Source of the DNA: Kitasatospora sp. NBC_00315
GTDB taxonomy: Bacteria > Actinomycetota > Actinomycetes > Streptomycetales > Streptomycetaceae
Direction of reading: 5' to 3'
Assembly: GCF_041435095.1 (NCBI RefSeq)
Contig: NZ_CP108025.1
Coordinates: forward strand, 4,340,001 to 4,404,000
Length of the DNA stretch: 64,000 nucleotides
Made by a program: the position numbers and the translations under genes
The notes under the pieces: model-generated
The model's database searches: none
Told to the model about the DNA's origin: nothing
What the model saw: only the letters and a program-made list of their open reading frames with translations
In this document: positions 1-7,101 of the stretch, piece after piece
Layout: each line of letters starts with the position of its first letter
How positions within the stretch are numbered: position 1 is the first letter of the stretch

Positions 1-24
1 GGGCATGCCGACTACGATGGGCAC

Positions 25-873
25 ATGAGCCTTGACCCGGATGACCCCCGCCCCCCGTATCAGCAGGTCAGCAGCTCACTTCGGGCTGCGATCCTCACCA
101 AGAAGGAGGGGTTCGAGGCGGGCGACAAACTCCCCTCCGGCCCCGAGTTGGCCAAGCACTACGGCGTGGCGCGAGGCACCGTGGACAAGGCCCTTGACCT
201 GCTCAGGGGGGAAGGGCTGATCGTGACCCGGCAGGGAAGCGGGTCCTTCGTCCGGGAGCGGACCGAACGGCCTGTCGGCCTTCGGCCCCACATCGAAACG
301 GCCTTCGCGCAGCCGCACGTGACCATCGACTTCGCGGGGTTCTCCAGCGAGACCCTGTACAACGCGATGCAAGAGCCGCTGGACAAGATCCGGTCCGGGC
401 GACTTGCCCCGGAGAGCATCGCGGTCCGCCTGTTGCTGCCGGACACCTCAGCGCCGATGGCTGTACCCGTGCTGGTCGACGGCCTGCGGGATGAGGTCGC
501 GCTGCGGGACCGCGCGCGGAACATCGCACTCACCAACGCCGGCGGCATCGCGCACTCCGTGGGGGTGCTCGCCGAACTCGGGCTCGTCCAGTCCGCCACG
601 GTCGAGGTGAAGGTGCACCGGGCGTCGAGCCTCTTCAAGCTCTACATCTTGAACCGCTCCGAAGCGTTTTTCGGGTTCTACCCGCTACGCGAGCGGTCCG
701 TGACGGTCGAGGGCGACTCTCACACCTTCTACGACGTGACGGGGAAAGACACCACCCTGTTCCACCACTCCGCCGGCCCGGACGATGCCTCACTGGGATC
801 GCAGTACGTGCAGCAGTCGCAGACGTGGTTCGACAGCGTGTGGTCCACCATCGCGTACGAGCGTCAGCCATGA
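25..873 (+). CDS. GntR-family transcriptional regulator
   Basis: DNA-binding regulator of 282 residues. The N-terminal winged helix (about residues 10-78) is typical GntR: LPSGPELAKHYGVARGTVDKAL spans 36-57, followed by a wing ending at GSGSFVRE. The C-terminal 200 residues are not a clear FCD or UTRA domain. Their end (WFDSVWSTIA) resembles the inactive phospholipase-D-like effector domains of some actinobacterial regulators, which is only an inference. The stop overlaps the start of the next gene as ATGA, so regulator and HAD protein are probably co-translated. Such GntR genes are common on integrative elements of streptomycetes, where they often control maintenance or transfer functions. 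The effector is unknown. Confidence 0.85.
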   Translation: MSLDPDDPRPPYQQVSSSLRAAILTKKEGFEAGDKLPSGPELAKHYGVARGTVDKALDLLRGEGLIVTRQGSGSFVRERTERPVGLRPHIETAFAQPHVTIDFAGFSSETLYNAMQEPLDKIRSGRLAPESIAVRLLLPDTSAPMAVPVLVDGLRDEVALRDRARNIALTNAGGIAHSVGVLAELGLVQSATVEVKVHRASSLFKLYILNRSEAFFGFYPLRERSVTVEGDSHTFYDVTGKDTTLFHHSAGPDDASLGSQYVQQSQTWFDSVWSTIAYERQP

Positions 874-1556
874 GCGCGGCGCCGCAGTCGCTCGCGGACG
901 TGCTCCGGCCGGTGAAGCACGTCCTACTCGACTTCGACGGTCCGGTGTGCTCCGTTTTCGCGGGGCTGCCAGCCCATGAGGTGGCGCAACGACTCCGTGA
1001 GGGCCTGCTCGCTACTGGTGAGCAGGCCCTTCCGGGAGGCGAGGACGAGGTGGATCCGCTTGCACTGCTTCGTTTGATCTCGGACGCCCGACCGGATCTC
1101 ACCGGCATTTCGGACAGCATGCTGGCAGCGCTGGAGAGCGAAGCGGTCCGTGTCGGTCGGCCGACCCCGGGAGGAGAATCGGTCCTGCTTGCCTGCGCAC
1201 ACTCGGGCCGGACGGTATCGGTGGTCAGCAACAACGCGGGCGTGGCAATCGAGACTTACCTAGCCGATCACGGTCTGAGCGGCTACGTGAGTGGAGTCTT
1301 CGGCCGTGCCCCGGGCGACCCGTCATCCATGAAACCGAACCCGCGTCTCCTGCTGGAAGCCATGGAAGCCGCGGGCACCCGGCCGGAGGAGTGCGTATTC
1401 ATCGGTGACGCGGCTCGGGACGTGGAAGCCGGAGACGCCGCCAGCGTCCCCACCATCGGCTACGCGAACAAGCCGGGGAAGGACGCCAGGCTAGCCGCCG
1501 CTGGTGCCATTGCCATCGTGGACTCAATGCAGGTGATTGCAGATGCCCTGCTCTGA
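870..1556 (+). CDS. HAD-superfamily phosphatase
   Basis: Predicted cytosolic phosphohydrolase of 228 residues. I start it at the ATG overlapping the GntR stop by 4 bases rather than 45 bases upstream, because HAD homology begins right after (LLDFDGPV, nucleophile D21 and general acid D23). A variable cap covers about residues 30-120, VVSNNAG gives motif II, and GDAARD near residue 180 gives the metal-binding motif IV. A lysine of motif III is in KPNP. The phosphoglycolate/beta-phosphoglucomutase subgroup is the closest type I recognise; the substrate cannot be told. Translational coupling to the regulator suggests a shared small-molecule signal or salvage role. Confidence 0.85.
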   Translation: MSAAPQSLADVLRPVKHVLLDFDGPVCSVFAGLPAHEVAQRLREGLLATGEQALPGGEDEVDPLALLRLISDARPDLTGISDSMLAALESEAVRVGRPTPGGESVLLACAHSGRTVSVVSNNAGVAIETYLADHGLSGYVSGVFGRAPGDPSSMKPNPRLLLEAMEAAGTRPEECVFIGDAARDVEAGDAASVPTIGYANKPGKDARLAAAGAIAIVDSMQVIADALL

Positions 1557-1865
1557 GTTACTTGGGCCAGCGGCACAGGCGTTGGGACGGGCAACGTTGG
1601 ACGCGTAAAAGTCTTCCCTACGGGTTCAAGGCTCGCTGCGCTCGCGGCGCTGGCCCGCCGCTCGCCGTCGCTCCTGTCTGCGCCCCGCTTCGGCGGCGCC
1701 TGGCCGCGCCACGGAAGTGGACGGGAACGGGTGACCGGCCGAGGGGGCGGTGAGCGCAAGAACCATGGGGCTCCGCCCCAGACCCCGGCCCTCCTCAGAG
1801 GGGACCAGAGGTAGGTGCACGGGTGCACCAGCGTCGTGGTGATCGTGATGGGTCGCGGGACGGCC

Positions 1866-2000
1866 CCCTCCTCGATCGGACACCCAAGGGCGTACCCGGA
1901 ACCTCCAGGGGCCGCCAAGGCCAGGCGCAAGCGTCACGATTTGAGCCTTGGCGGCCCCTGGAGAACCCGGGTGGCGGCGAAGCTGCCCGATCGAGGAGGG
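1866..2000. repeat. 135-bp nested inverted repeat in a 520-bp gene-free stretch
   Basis: Outer arms 1866-1879 and 1987-2000 (14 bp, perfect), middle arms 1894-1899 and 1967-1972, and inner arms 1903-1921 and 1945-1963 (19 bp, perfect) are co-axial. Short AAC/AAC internal loops sit between the middle and inner arms, and a 23-nt loop lies at the tip. A single strand could fold into one long, branched hairpin. The surrounding gap 1557-2079 holds no gene I can support. A single-strand replication origin, a structured RNA or a strong terminator are all possible; nothing in the sequence decides between them. Confidence 0.8.
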
Positions 2001-2079
2001 AACCGACCCGCTCAGCCCGAAGTCTTGCTGAAGCCAGCAACTCCCCCCTTGCGTGCGCTTGAAGGCATAGCCTGACCGG

Positions 2080-2307
2080 ATGGACCTCAAGATTGCCTAC
2101 GTTGACGCGATCAGAGCCGAAGGTGGAGACCTCCAACCAGCCGGCGTGATGCACGCATGGACCGACCGATCAGCACCCAAAACGCTCTGCGGCGTGAAGA
2201 CTCTGGTCGCCACCGCCAAGCAGTTCAACATCACGCACCCGAGCGTCTGCCAGGTGTGCGCGACCCGGGCCAGTGGTGGCACTACCCCCAGGGCGCCGTG
2301 GGAGTAG
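2080..2307 (+). CDS. small cysteine-containing hypothetical protein
   Basis: A 75-residue protein I cannot assign to a named family. It has a WTDRS...TLCG segment and a SVCQVC pair near residues 56-61, a pattern seen in small actinobacterial proteins that may bind a metal through Cys/His; this is inference. No signal peptide or membrane segment. The upstream Shine-Dalgarno is weak. It follows the nested inverted repeat directly and is isolated from its neighbours, so it may belong to the integrated element. The frame could be spurious, but the composition and Cys spacing favour a real gene. Confidence 0.5.
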   Translation: MDLKIAYVDAIRAEGGDLQPAGVMHAWTDRSAPKTLCGVKTLVATAKQFNITHPSVCQVCATRASGGTTPRAPWE

Positions 2308-2562
2308 CGAACTTACTCCGACTGCCGTGCCCCATGCGTGCCCCAACGGACGGAATCGAGCGGTAAACCACGGGCATTACCGGGCGGCAGTCGGACCCCG
2401 GGTGGGCAGCGCGCGAGAGCATATTGCCTGCTCAGAGCTACTTTGGCGCAGTGGACTTGGCGAAGATTCCCAAGCTCAGAGCGCACTCGCACACTCGACC
2501 TCGGCCATTGAGACACCACCACCCGCGCGTGAGTCCGGCGATGCAGGTGTTTACCGGCCCAG

Positions 2563-3135
2563 CTACGGCGTCCCGTTTAGTCGGCGCTGAACAAGCGCCA
2601 GTAGCTCCTCTGGCGGGAGAGAGCGCAGGTAGTCCTCCCAGCGCAGTTGCACCTCATTGCTGCTGGCCTCGGGCGGCAAGGCGTTCATCACCCAGAGGTG
2701 AAGACTGGTGGTGAGCGTCAGCATCTCTGACGCAAGCTCCTGAAGCCCGGTTAGGGTCACTGGTGTCTTCTCCCAGTGGATACGCCGGTAACGGCTCGTG
2801 TGGGAGACGACTGAGCCATCGGAATCTGTGCCCCAGACGCCGTGGGCAAGGCGATTCCTTCCCTCCAGTGCTTTCTTGATCCGGGTCGAGACGCCCTGCA
2901 GCTCCAAGAGACTCTGTTCACTGACGCGATCGTGGACCTTCGCAACAGCCTGAATCGTGTCGAGCAGCCAGTTGGCCGGCTGGCCAGCAACCACAACCGC
3001 CGCGTACTTGGTGTCGAGAAGTGCTGCGGCCACAGTGCGGAGCTCGCTCTCCAGAGAGGAAGCGGCCTGAACCACGCGACCGAGTGCTCCACTCAGCATG
3101 CGAGACAGCTCGATCTCATCAGCGGTGTCGTCCAT
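2563..3135 (-). CDS. hypothetical protein with HEPN-like RX4H motif
   Basis: A 190-residue, largely helical protein. I start it at the ATG preceded by GGAG at good spacing, not 87 bases upstream. Residues 93-98 read RNRLAH, which fits the RX4-6H catalytic motif of HEPN ribonuclease domains, with the polar residue usually found after the Arg and a flanking helix on each side. HEPN proteins are frequent toxins or abortive-infection effectors, often paired with a nucleotidyltransferase antitoxin, but no MNT partner is visible here. It lies next to an McrA-like nuclease on the same strand in accessory DNA, which supports a defence role by context only. It could also be a non-catalytic HEPN-fold protein. 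Confidence 0.6.
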   Translation of the reverse strand: MDDTADEIELSRMLSGALGRVVQAASSLESELRTVAAALLDTKYAAVVVAGQPANWLLDTIQAVAKVHDRVSEQSLLELQGVSTRIKKALEGRNRLAHGVWGTDSDGSVVSHTSRYRRIHWEKTPVTLTGLQELASEMLTLTTSLHLWVMNALPPEASSNEVQLRWEDYLRSLPPEELLALVQRRLNGTP

Positions 3136-3317
3136 GTCTCCGAGGGTTCCGCACAGGCTGACGCCTATCAAGCGGATTTGGCCACTGGTGGCGTAACTCC
3201 CGGCCTGCAAGGTGCCAACCAACGCAGACGGGCCCGGGTGGTGAGGCCCGGGGCCGTCTTTGGGTCGTATGAGGCCAACCAGCGCTAACCAACGTTGACA
3301 GCTACCGACCAGGTAGA

Positions 3318-3360
3318 GGCTGGTCAGCGCACCGGAGGCGTCTCCGGCCGCTGACCAGCC
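3318..3360 (-). terminator. hairpin terminator downstream of the HNH gene
   Basis: Arms 3318-3329 and 3349-3360 are perfectly complementary (12 bp), with a second inner stem CCGGAG/CTCCGG. It lies just past the stop of the minus-strand HNH gene and before the HEPN-like gene, so it probably ends HNH transcription. There is no T tract, as is common in streptomycetes. Confidence 0.6.
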
Positions 3361-3394
3361 CGCTACCCGATCAGAACTTGTTCTTCGGGGCGTC

Positions 3395-4384
3395 CTATGC
3401 CTTCGCCTGCGCCATGAGGACCCGTAGTTCCTCCGGTGTTGGCCACGGAGCGCGACGGTGAACCATCCGATGGCAGTTCGCGCAGATCAAGGCAAGGTCC
3501 GAGAGCTTGGTTCGACTCTCGCCTGCTTCGTGGAGCGGGACCACGTGGTGACACTCGATGTACCCCGCGCCTCGCTCACCGTATGCCCGTTGGAAGTCGA
3601 AGTCGCAAACTTCGCAGGCGAGGCGCTGGCCGCGGCTCAACACTGAGTCGATCTTCCGTCGGCGCAGGGCACGGTTCCGCTCACGGGCGAGGTGCTTGCG
3701 GAGCAGAAGTCGACCCTCCGGCGCATCGAAGTCGTCCAGGTCTTCATCAGCCAGCGGCGCCGTCTGCAGGTCACCCGCCAGGATGCCGGCTCGGATCAGT
3801 TGCGCCGCCGCAGCCATCTCTAGTGGGCTGTCCAGGAAGGCTTGCAGGACAGCGAGGTCCATGGCGCCGCCGTTGGTGGGCTTGCCCTGGTAGTCCGGAT
3901 GACGAGTGGCGATGTCGAAGGTCTTGCGAGCGACCCCGTTGGCGTTGCGAAAGGTGTCGTTTCGAGACGAGAGCCCGTGAATCGGGAGGATCTGCAGCAG
4001 GCTGGACAGCTCCGCCACGCGAGGGTCGGTGGCGCTCAGCCCCTTCCAGTGATTGTCCGCCGTGACGGCGCAAGCGAGGACGATCTCATCCCAGGCCCAG
4101 TCCGGGTTACGGACGGACTTGACTGCGAAGCCGAGCCGTTCGAGCCAAGCGACGGCTTCCGCGGTGCCACCGTGGAACTCCGTGGGCAGCAACGCCGTGC
4201 CGTACTCGTACCGGTGTGCCACGCCGGCGATCGCCTTGGAGTCGTACTCCCGGTCCTCGTGAACCAGCAGGTAGTTGCGAGCCTGGCCGAACCCGTAGGT
4301 GGAGAGGAAGGCATCCTGGCCCAAGCGGTCGTACTCATCGACCGCCTTGAGCACTGACTCGCGAGTAATCGCTCCCTTAACCAT
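3395..4384 (-). CDS. McrA-like HNH endonuclease, candidate phosphorothioate-dependent type IV restriction enzyme
   Basis: Predicted modification-dependent DNA nuclease of 329 residues. Residues 1-90 resemble the N-terminal head of the ScoMcrA family. Residues about 95-200 (WAWDEIVLA, LSSLLQILPIHG, FRNANGVARK) look like the sulfur-binding domain that recognises phosphorothioated DNA. Residues 253-312 are an HNH domain: C257/C260, ECHHVVPL with H279-H280, then CANCHRMVH with C301/C304. The SRA 5-methylcytosine domain of full ScoMcrA is missing. Together this gives head-SBD-HNH. I begin at the ATG just before the conserved head; upstream ATGs to 4504 are possible and none has a good ribosome site. 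Context: accessory DNA beside a HEPN-like gene. Nuclease call is firm; sulfur binding is inferred from motif resemblance. Confidence 0.75.
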   Translation of the reverse strand: MVKGAITRESVLKAVDEYDRLGQDAFLSTYGFGQARNYLLVHEDREYDSKAIAGVAHRYEYGTALLPTEFHGGTAEAVAWLERLGFAVKSVRNPDWAWDEIVLACAVTADNHWKGLSATDPRVAELSSLLQILPIHGLSSRNDTFRNANGVARKTFDIATRHPDYQGKPTNGGAMDLAVLQAFLDSPLEMAAAAQLIRAGILAGDLQTAPLADEDLDDFDAPEGRLLLRKHLARERNRALRRRKIDSVLSRGQRLACEVCDFDFQRAYGERGAGYIECHHVVPLHEAGESRTKLSDLALICANCHRMVHRRAPWPTPEELRVLMAQAKA

Positions 4385-4710
4385 GGCGCTTAGCATAGGA
4401 CTTGGCACAGACATGTGGTTCGCCATGAGCGACCGGAACCAGTCCGCGCACTCGGGTAGTGAGTGTCTAACCGCGCTACAACGGCCACACACTCTGGCGT
4501 ACAACCACGGACGCCCAGGTACCGTCCTTGCAGGTCGGCGAGGCTCCTACTCCGCGTCGGGCGAATGCCCAGGTTGCTTCGGGATGAAGAGGCCATGAGT
4601 TCATGTCTCGGCATCGTGGGCTGACTGTGGGCCATGGGTACGCAGCGGGACGCTGGCTCACTGCCTCTGCGCAGGTCAATGCTGGTGCATGACTTGCTTC
4701 AGTGATTGAT

Positions 4711-4766
4711 CTTGAAAACTGTCGTGGGGTGACCCCTCACCGTGGGTTCGAATCCCACGCTCTCCG
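4711..4766 (+). other. 3' part of tRNA-Ser(UGA), putative attachment site
   Basis: The sequence from the anticodon loop on is intact: CTTGAAA loop (anticodon TGA), 3' anticodon strand, a class II variable arm (GTGGGG/CCTCAC), T arm GTGGG-TTCGAAT-CCCAC and the 3' acceptor strand with discriminator G at 4766. The 5' side of the anticodon stem does not pair and no acceptor 5' strand or D arm is present upstream. This is what remains at one junction when an element integrates into the 3' half of a tRNA gene. The native terminator follows at once. An intact copy is expected at the other junction. Confidence 0.75.
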
Positions 4767-4785
4767 CTGGTGGGAGAAACACCTT

Positions 4786-4825
4786 CGAAGGGCGGGTGCC
4801 GGAAGCTTCCGGCACCCGCCCTTCG
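4786..4825 (+). terminator. perfect 40-bp palindrome after the tRNA-Ser remnant
   Basis: Twenty-base arms with no spacer, followed by GCGTTTC. It begins 20 bases after the tRNA 3' end and is the likely native terminator of that tRNA gene, left behind on the chromosomal side of the integration junction. The remaining stretch to 5013 holds no gene I can support. Confidence 0.75.
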
Positions 4826-5013
4826 CGTTTCTGTCCCGGGGTGTCCCAAGGTGCCGTTGTCGGCGCGTCGGATAGCCAGTATCGGTCCGACCGGCCGAAG
4901 CCCGGCCGGACCCCTGACCGGCGCGTCGGCCGAGGTGCGGTCCTCCGCCGCCCGGCGGCCCGCGTCCGACCACGGTGGTCGGGGGCCGTCGGCGTTCCCG
5001 GGGCGGCGCGGCC

Positions 5014-5898
5014 TCAGCGCTTGGTGCCGTCCACGATCACCGGGGTGCCGGTGCTGCCGCAGGGGCTGGCGTAGACGGGGTTCTTCTCGGCGGCGGCCTT
5101 GAAGGCCTCGATGCACTGGCTCATCAGGATCTTGTCGGTCAGTGAGTTGGCGATCGCGGTGTTGGCCGCCGCGGTGCTGTCGGCGTCGATCTTCCGCTTC
5201 TCGGCCTCGGCCTTGGCGGTGAGCACGGCGGCCTCGGCCTGGGCGGTGCTCTGGTCCTGGGTGATCTTCGCGTCGATCGCCTTCTGCAGGCCGTCGCTCG
5301 GCCGGACGTTGCGCAGGTTGACGCCGTTGACGTGGATCCCGCGCGGGCCGAGCCGTTCGGTGACCAGCTTGTCGATCTCGGCGCTGATCGCCTCGCGCTG
5401 CGAGGTGTAGCCCTCGACGCCGGTGTGGCGGGCGAAGACGTTGCGGACGATCTCCCGGCTGTCCGGGAGGACCAGGCGCTGCTGCACGGCGTCCGAACTG
5501 CCGGCCAGCTTGTAGAGCGAGAGGGCGTGCTCGGGGTCGACCGACCACTTCACGGTGAGGTCGGCGTAGAGGACGCCGCCCTCGGAGGAACGGACCTCCA
5601 CGGTGTCGTCGCCGGTGAGGTCGAGGTCGGCCGGGCGGGTGGTGAAGGTGGTCACGTCGGTCAGCGGGGTCTTCAGGTGCAGGCCGGGCTGCCAGACGCC
5701 GTCGATCCTGCCCAGCGTGGTCGGCACGCCCACCTCGTACGGTTCGACGACGTACGTGAAGGTGCTGAGCCCGAGGACGAGCCCGAGGGCGCCGGTCAGG
5801 AAACCGCCGAGGCCGGCGGCGCGGGAGATCGTCCGGCGTCGTCTGAGGACGATCAGGGTGATGCCGAGTATGAGCAGCAGGGTGGACAGGTAGAGCAT
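5014..5898 (-). CDS. SPFH/Band 7 membrane protein
   Basis: Prohibitin/stomatin-type scaffold of 294 residues. From the ATG chosen, residues 1-20 form a membrane segment (MLYLSTLLLILGITLIVL), a second hydrophobic stretch covers about 30-50, then an SPFH domain (YVVEPYEVGVPTTLG through about residue 210). An Ala/Glu/Lys-rich coiled coil follows (QDQSTAQAEAAVLTAKAEAE), and the tail carries a CG-rich end. Such proteins oligomerise at the membrane and organise partners such as proteases or cell-wall enzymes. The gene stands alone on the minus strand just right of the tRNA junction, so it is probably core chromosome. A longer open frame upstream lacks a plausible start. Confidence 0.85.
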   Translation of the reverse strand: MLYLSTLLLILGITLIVLRRRRTISRAAGLGGFLTGALGLVLGLSTFTYVVEPYEVGVPTTLGRIDGVWQPGLHLKTPLTDVTTFTTRPADLDLTGDDTVEVRSSEGGVLYADLTVKWSVDPEHALSLYKLAGSSDAVQQRLVLPDSREIVRNVFARHTGVEGYTSQREAISAEIDKLVTERLGPRGIHVNGVNLRNVRPSDGLQKAIDAKITQDQSTAQAEAAVLTAKAEAEKRKIDADSTAAANTAIANSLTDKILMSQCIEAFKAAAEKNPVYASPCGSTGTPVIVDGTKR

Positions 5899-6018
5899 CG
5901 TCACGTCTCTCGGTCTGCGGTGCCAGGACGGCCGCAGCCTAGGGACGCCGGGGAGCCCGGGCGGGTGGTTCGGCCGAAGTTCACCGGTGCCCCGCCCGCT
6001 GTTCACGCGGGGCGTTCA

Positions 6019-6083
6019 CGCCCGCTGCTCACGCCCGCTGCTCACGCCCGCTGCTCACGCCCGCTGCTCACGCCCGCTGCTCA
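6019..6083. repeat. five tandem copies of a 13-bp unit
   Basis: Unit CGCCCGCTGCTCA occurs five times without change between the SPFH gene and the HAD gene, flanked by a degenerate copy on each side. It ends about 10 bases before the HAD stop codon on the minus strand. A slippage-prone GC tandem repeat; function unknown. Confidence 0.9.
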
Positions 6084-6093
6084 CGCGGGGCGC

Positions 6094-6753
6094 TCAGGCC
6101 GGGGCGGCGCCCAGGGTGAGCAGGTGGTCGGCGGCCGAGGCGACGTCGGGCGCGCAGTGGTCGGGGGCCGGCTGCGGGCCCGGCCAGGGGCGGCCGGCGG
6201 AGATCCAGAGCGAGCGGATGCCGGCCGCGGCGGCGCCGGTGATGTCGGTGGCCGGGTTGTTGCCGACCATCCAGGTCTCGGGGGAGAGGCTCTGGCCGCA
6301 GCGTTCGGCCGCGATCCGGAAGATCTCGGGGTCGGGCTTGCGCGCCCCGGCCTCCTCGGAGATGCAGACGGCGTCGACGTGGTGGTGGATCCCGGCCGTG
6401 GTGATCTTGGCACGCTGCACGTCCGTGACGCCGTTGCTGAGGATGCCGACCGTCCAGCCGGCGGCCCTGAGCCGGTCCAGGCCGGTGAGCGTCTCGGGCC
6501 GGTGGACGGCGGCGGAGCCCAGGGCGGCGACGTAGCCGGCCCACAGCTCGTCGGCGTCCTCGGCCAGGCCGAGTTCCTCGCGCAGGTCGGCGAAGGTCTG
6601 CCGTCCGGCGGAGCGCTTCAGCGCGTCCGCGACCCGTCGGGTGGCGTTCTCGTCGAGTCCGCGGGCGGCGCAGAACTCCGCGGTCGAGGCCGCCACCGGG
6701 ATCCGGCGCTCGATCAGGGTGTGGTCGAGGTCGATCAGGACGAGCTTGGGCAT
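6094..6753 (-). CDS. HAD-superfamily hydrolase
   Basis: Cytosolic phosphatase-like protein of 219 residues. The start is the ATG of MPKLVLIDLDHTLI, giving motif I (DLDHT) at residues 8-12. SNGVTD provides motif II, KPDPEIF the motif III lysine, and GNNPATDITGA the motif IV acidic residues. A helical cap lies between motif I and II. The organisation fits the YjjG/REG-2-like group of HAD hydrolases acting on small phosphorylated metabolites; the substrate cannot be inferred. It is a single gene on the minus strand; the 350 bases upstream contain no gene I recognise and probably hold its promoter and that of the divergent amidase gene. Confidence 0.85.
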   Translation of the reverse strand: MPKLVLIDLDHTLIERRIPVAASTAEFCAARGLDENATRRVADALKRSAGRQTFADLREELGLAEDADELWAGYVAALGSAAVHRPETLTGLDRLRAAGWTVGILSNGVTDVQRAKITTAGIHHHVDAVCISEEAGARKPDPEIFRIAAERCGQSLSPETWMVGNNPATDITGAAAAGIRSLWISAGRPWPGPQPAPDHCAPDVASAADHLLTLGAAPA

Positions 6754-7101
6754 GCGGCCGACCCTACGGGCCCCGGGCCGCCACCCCGGGGGCCGACACG
6801 GCGTCACCACCCGTTCCGGCGCGGGCCGGTCGGGCGGCGGCCCGGGTGGCGTGCCGGGCGGTCGGCCGGCCGGCCGCCTCACGGGGCCCGGACCGCATGG
6901 CGATCGTCCGTACGAGAACGGAGCCGGCATTCGACTCCCTCTCATCAGGCGTTTCGTCGCTCACCCGTACGAGCGGTTTGAGTGCGTTCCGGTCTTCCGG
7001 ATTCCACTTGTGCCCTTAGCTGGTTGATCGCGGGCGAACTGTCCCGCGAGCCCCTCCCGGGTCTCCGGGCAGGGCTCTTCAGCACATCCAGGAGGCACGT
7101 C
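6754..7101. other. intergenic region between divergent genes
   Basis: About 350 bases between the HAD gene and the amidase gene. It must carry both promoters. I see a ribosome site AGGAGG just before the amidase ATG but no certain -35/-10 pair or operator. Confidence 0.5.

Larger units (their letters stand above)
1..4766. mobile_element. right-hand part of a putative integrated element ending at tRNA-Ser(UGA)
   Basis: I infer an integrated element whose left part lies outside the window. Seen: the stretch is visibly less GC-rich than what follows. It carries accessory genes (GntR, HAD, HEPN-like, McrA-like nuclease) and a large nested inverted repeat, and it stops at the 3' part of a tRNA-Ser gene with no 5' half next to it. 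A lone tRNA 3' end followed by the tRNA's own terminator is the usual footprint of a tRNA-targeting integrase (attR type). No integrase, relaxase, FtsK-like transfer gene or replication protein is visible here. Those, and an intact tRNA-Ser(UGA), should lie to the left if the reading is right. It could also be an old, decayed island. Confidence 0.45.

Noticed and set aside
3318..3360. Attachment site core
   Set aside because: The inverted repeat sits right after a gene stop and fits a terminator; no repeat of it is seen elsewhere in the window.
4600..4710. Complete tRNA-Ser(UGA) gene ending at 4766
   Set aside because: No 5' acceptor strand, D arm or 5' anticodon strand that pairs with the intact 3' half.
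6019..6083. CRISPR-like array
   Set aside because: Tandem 13-bp units have no spacers, and no cas genes are nearby; the same applies to the 8, 14, 15 and 17 bp arrays.
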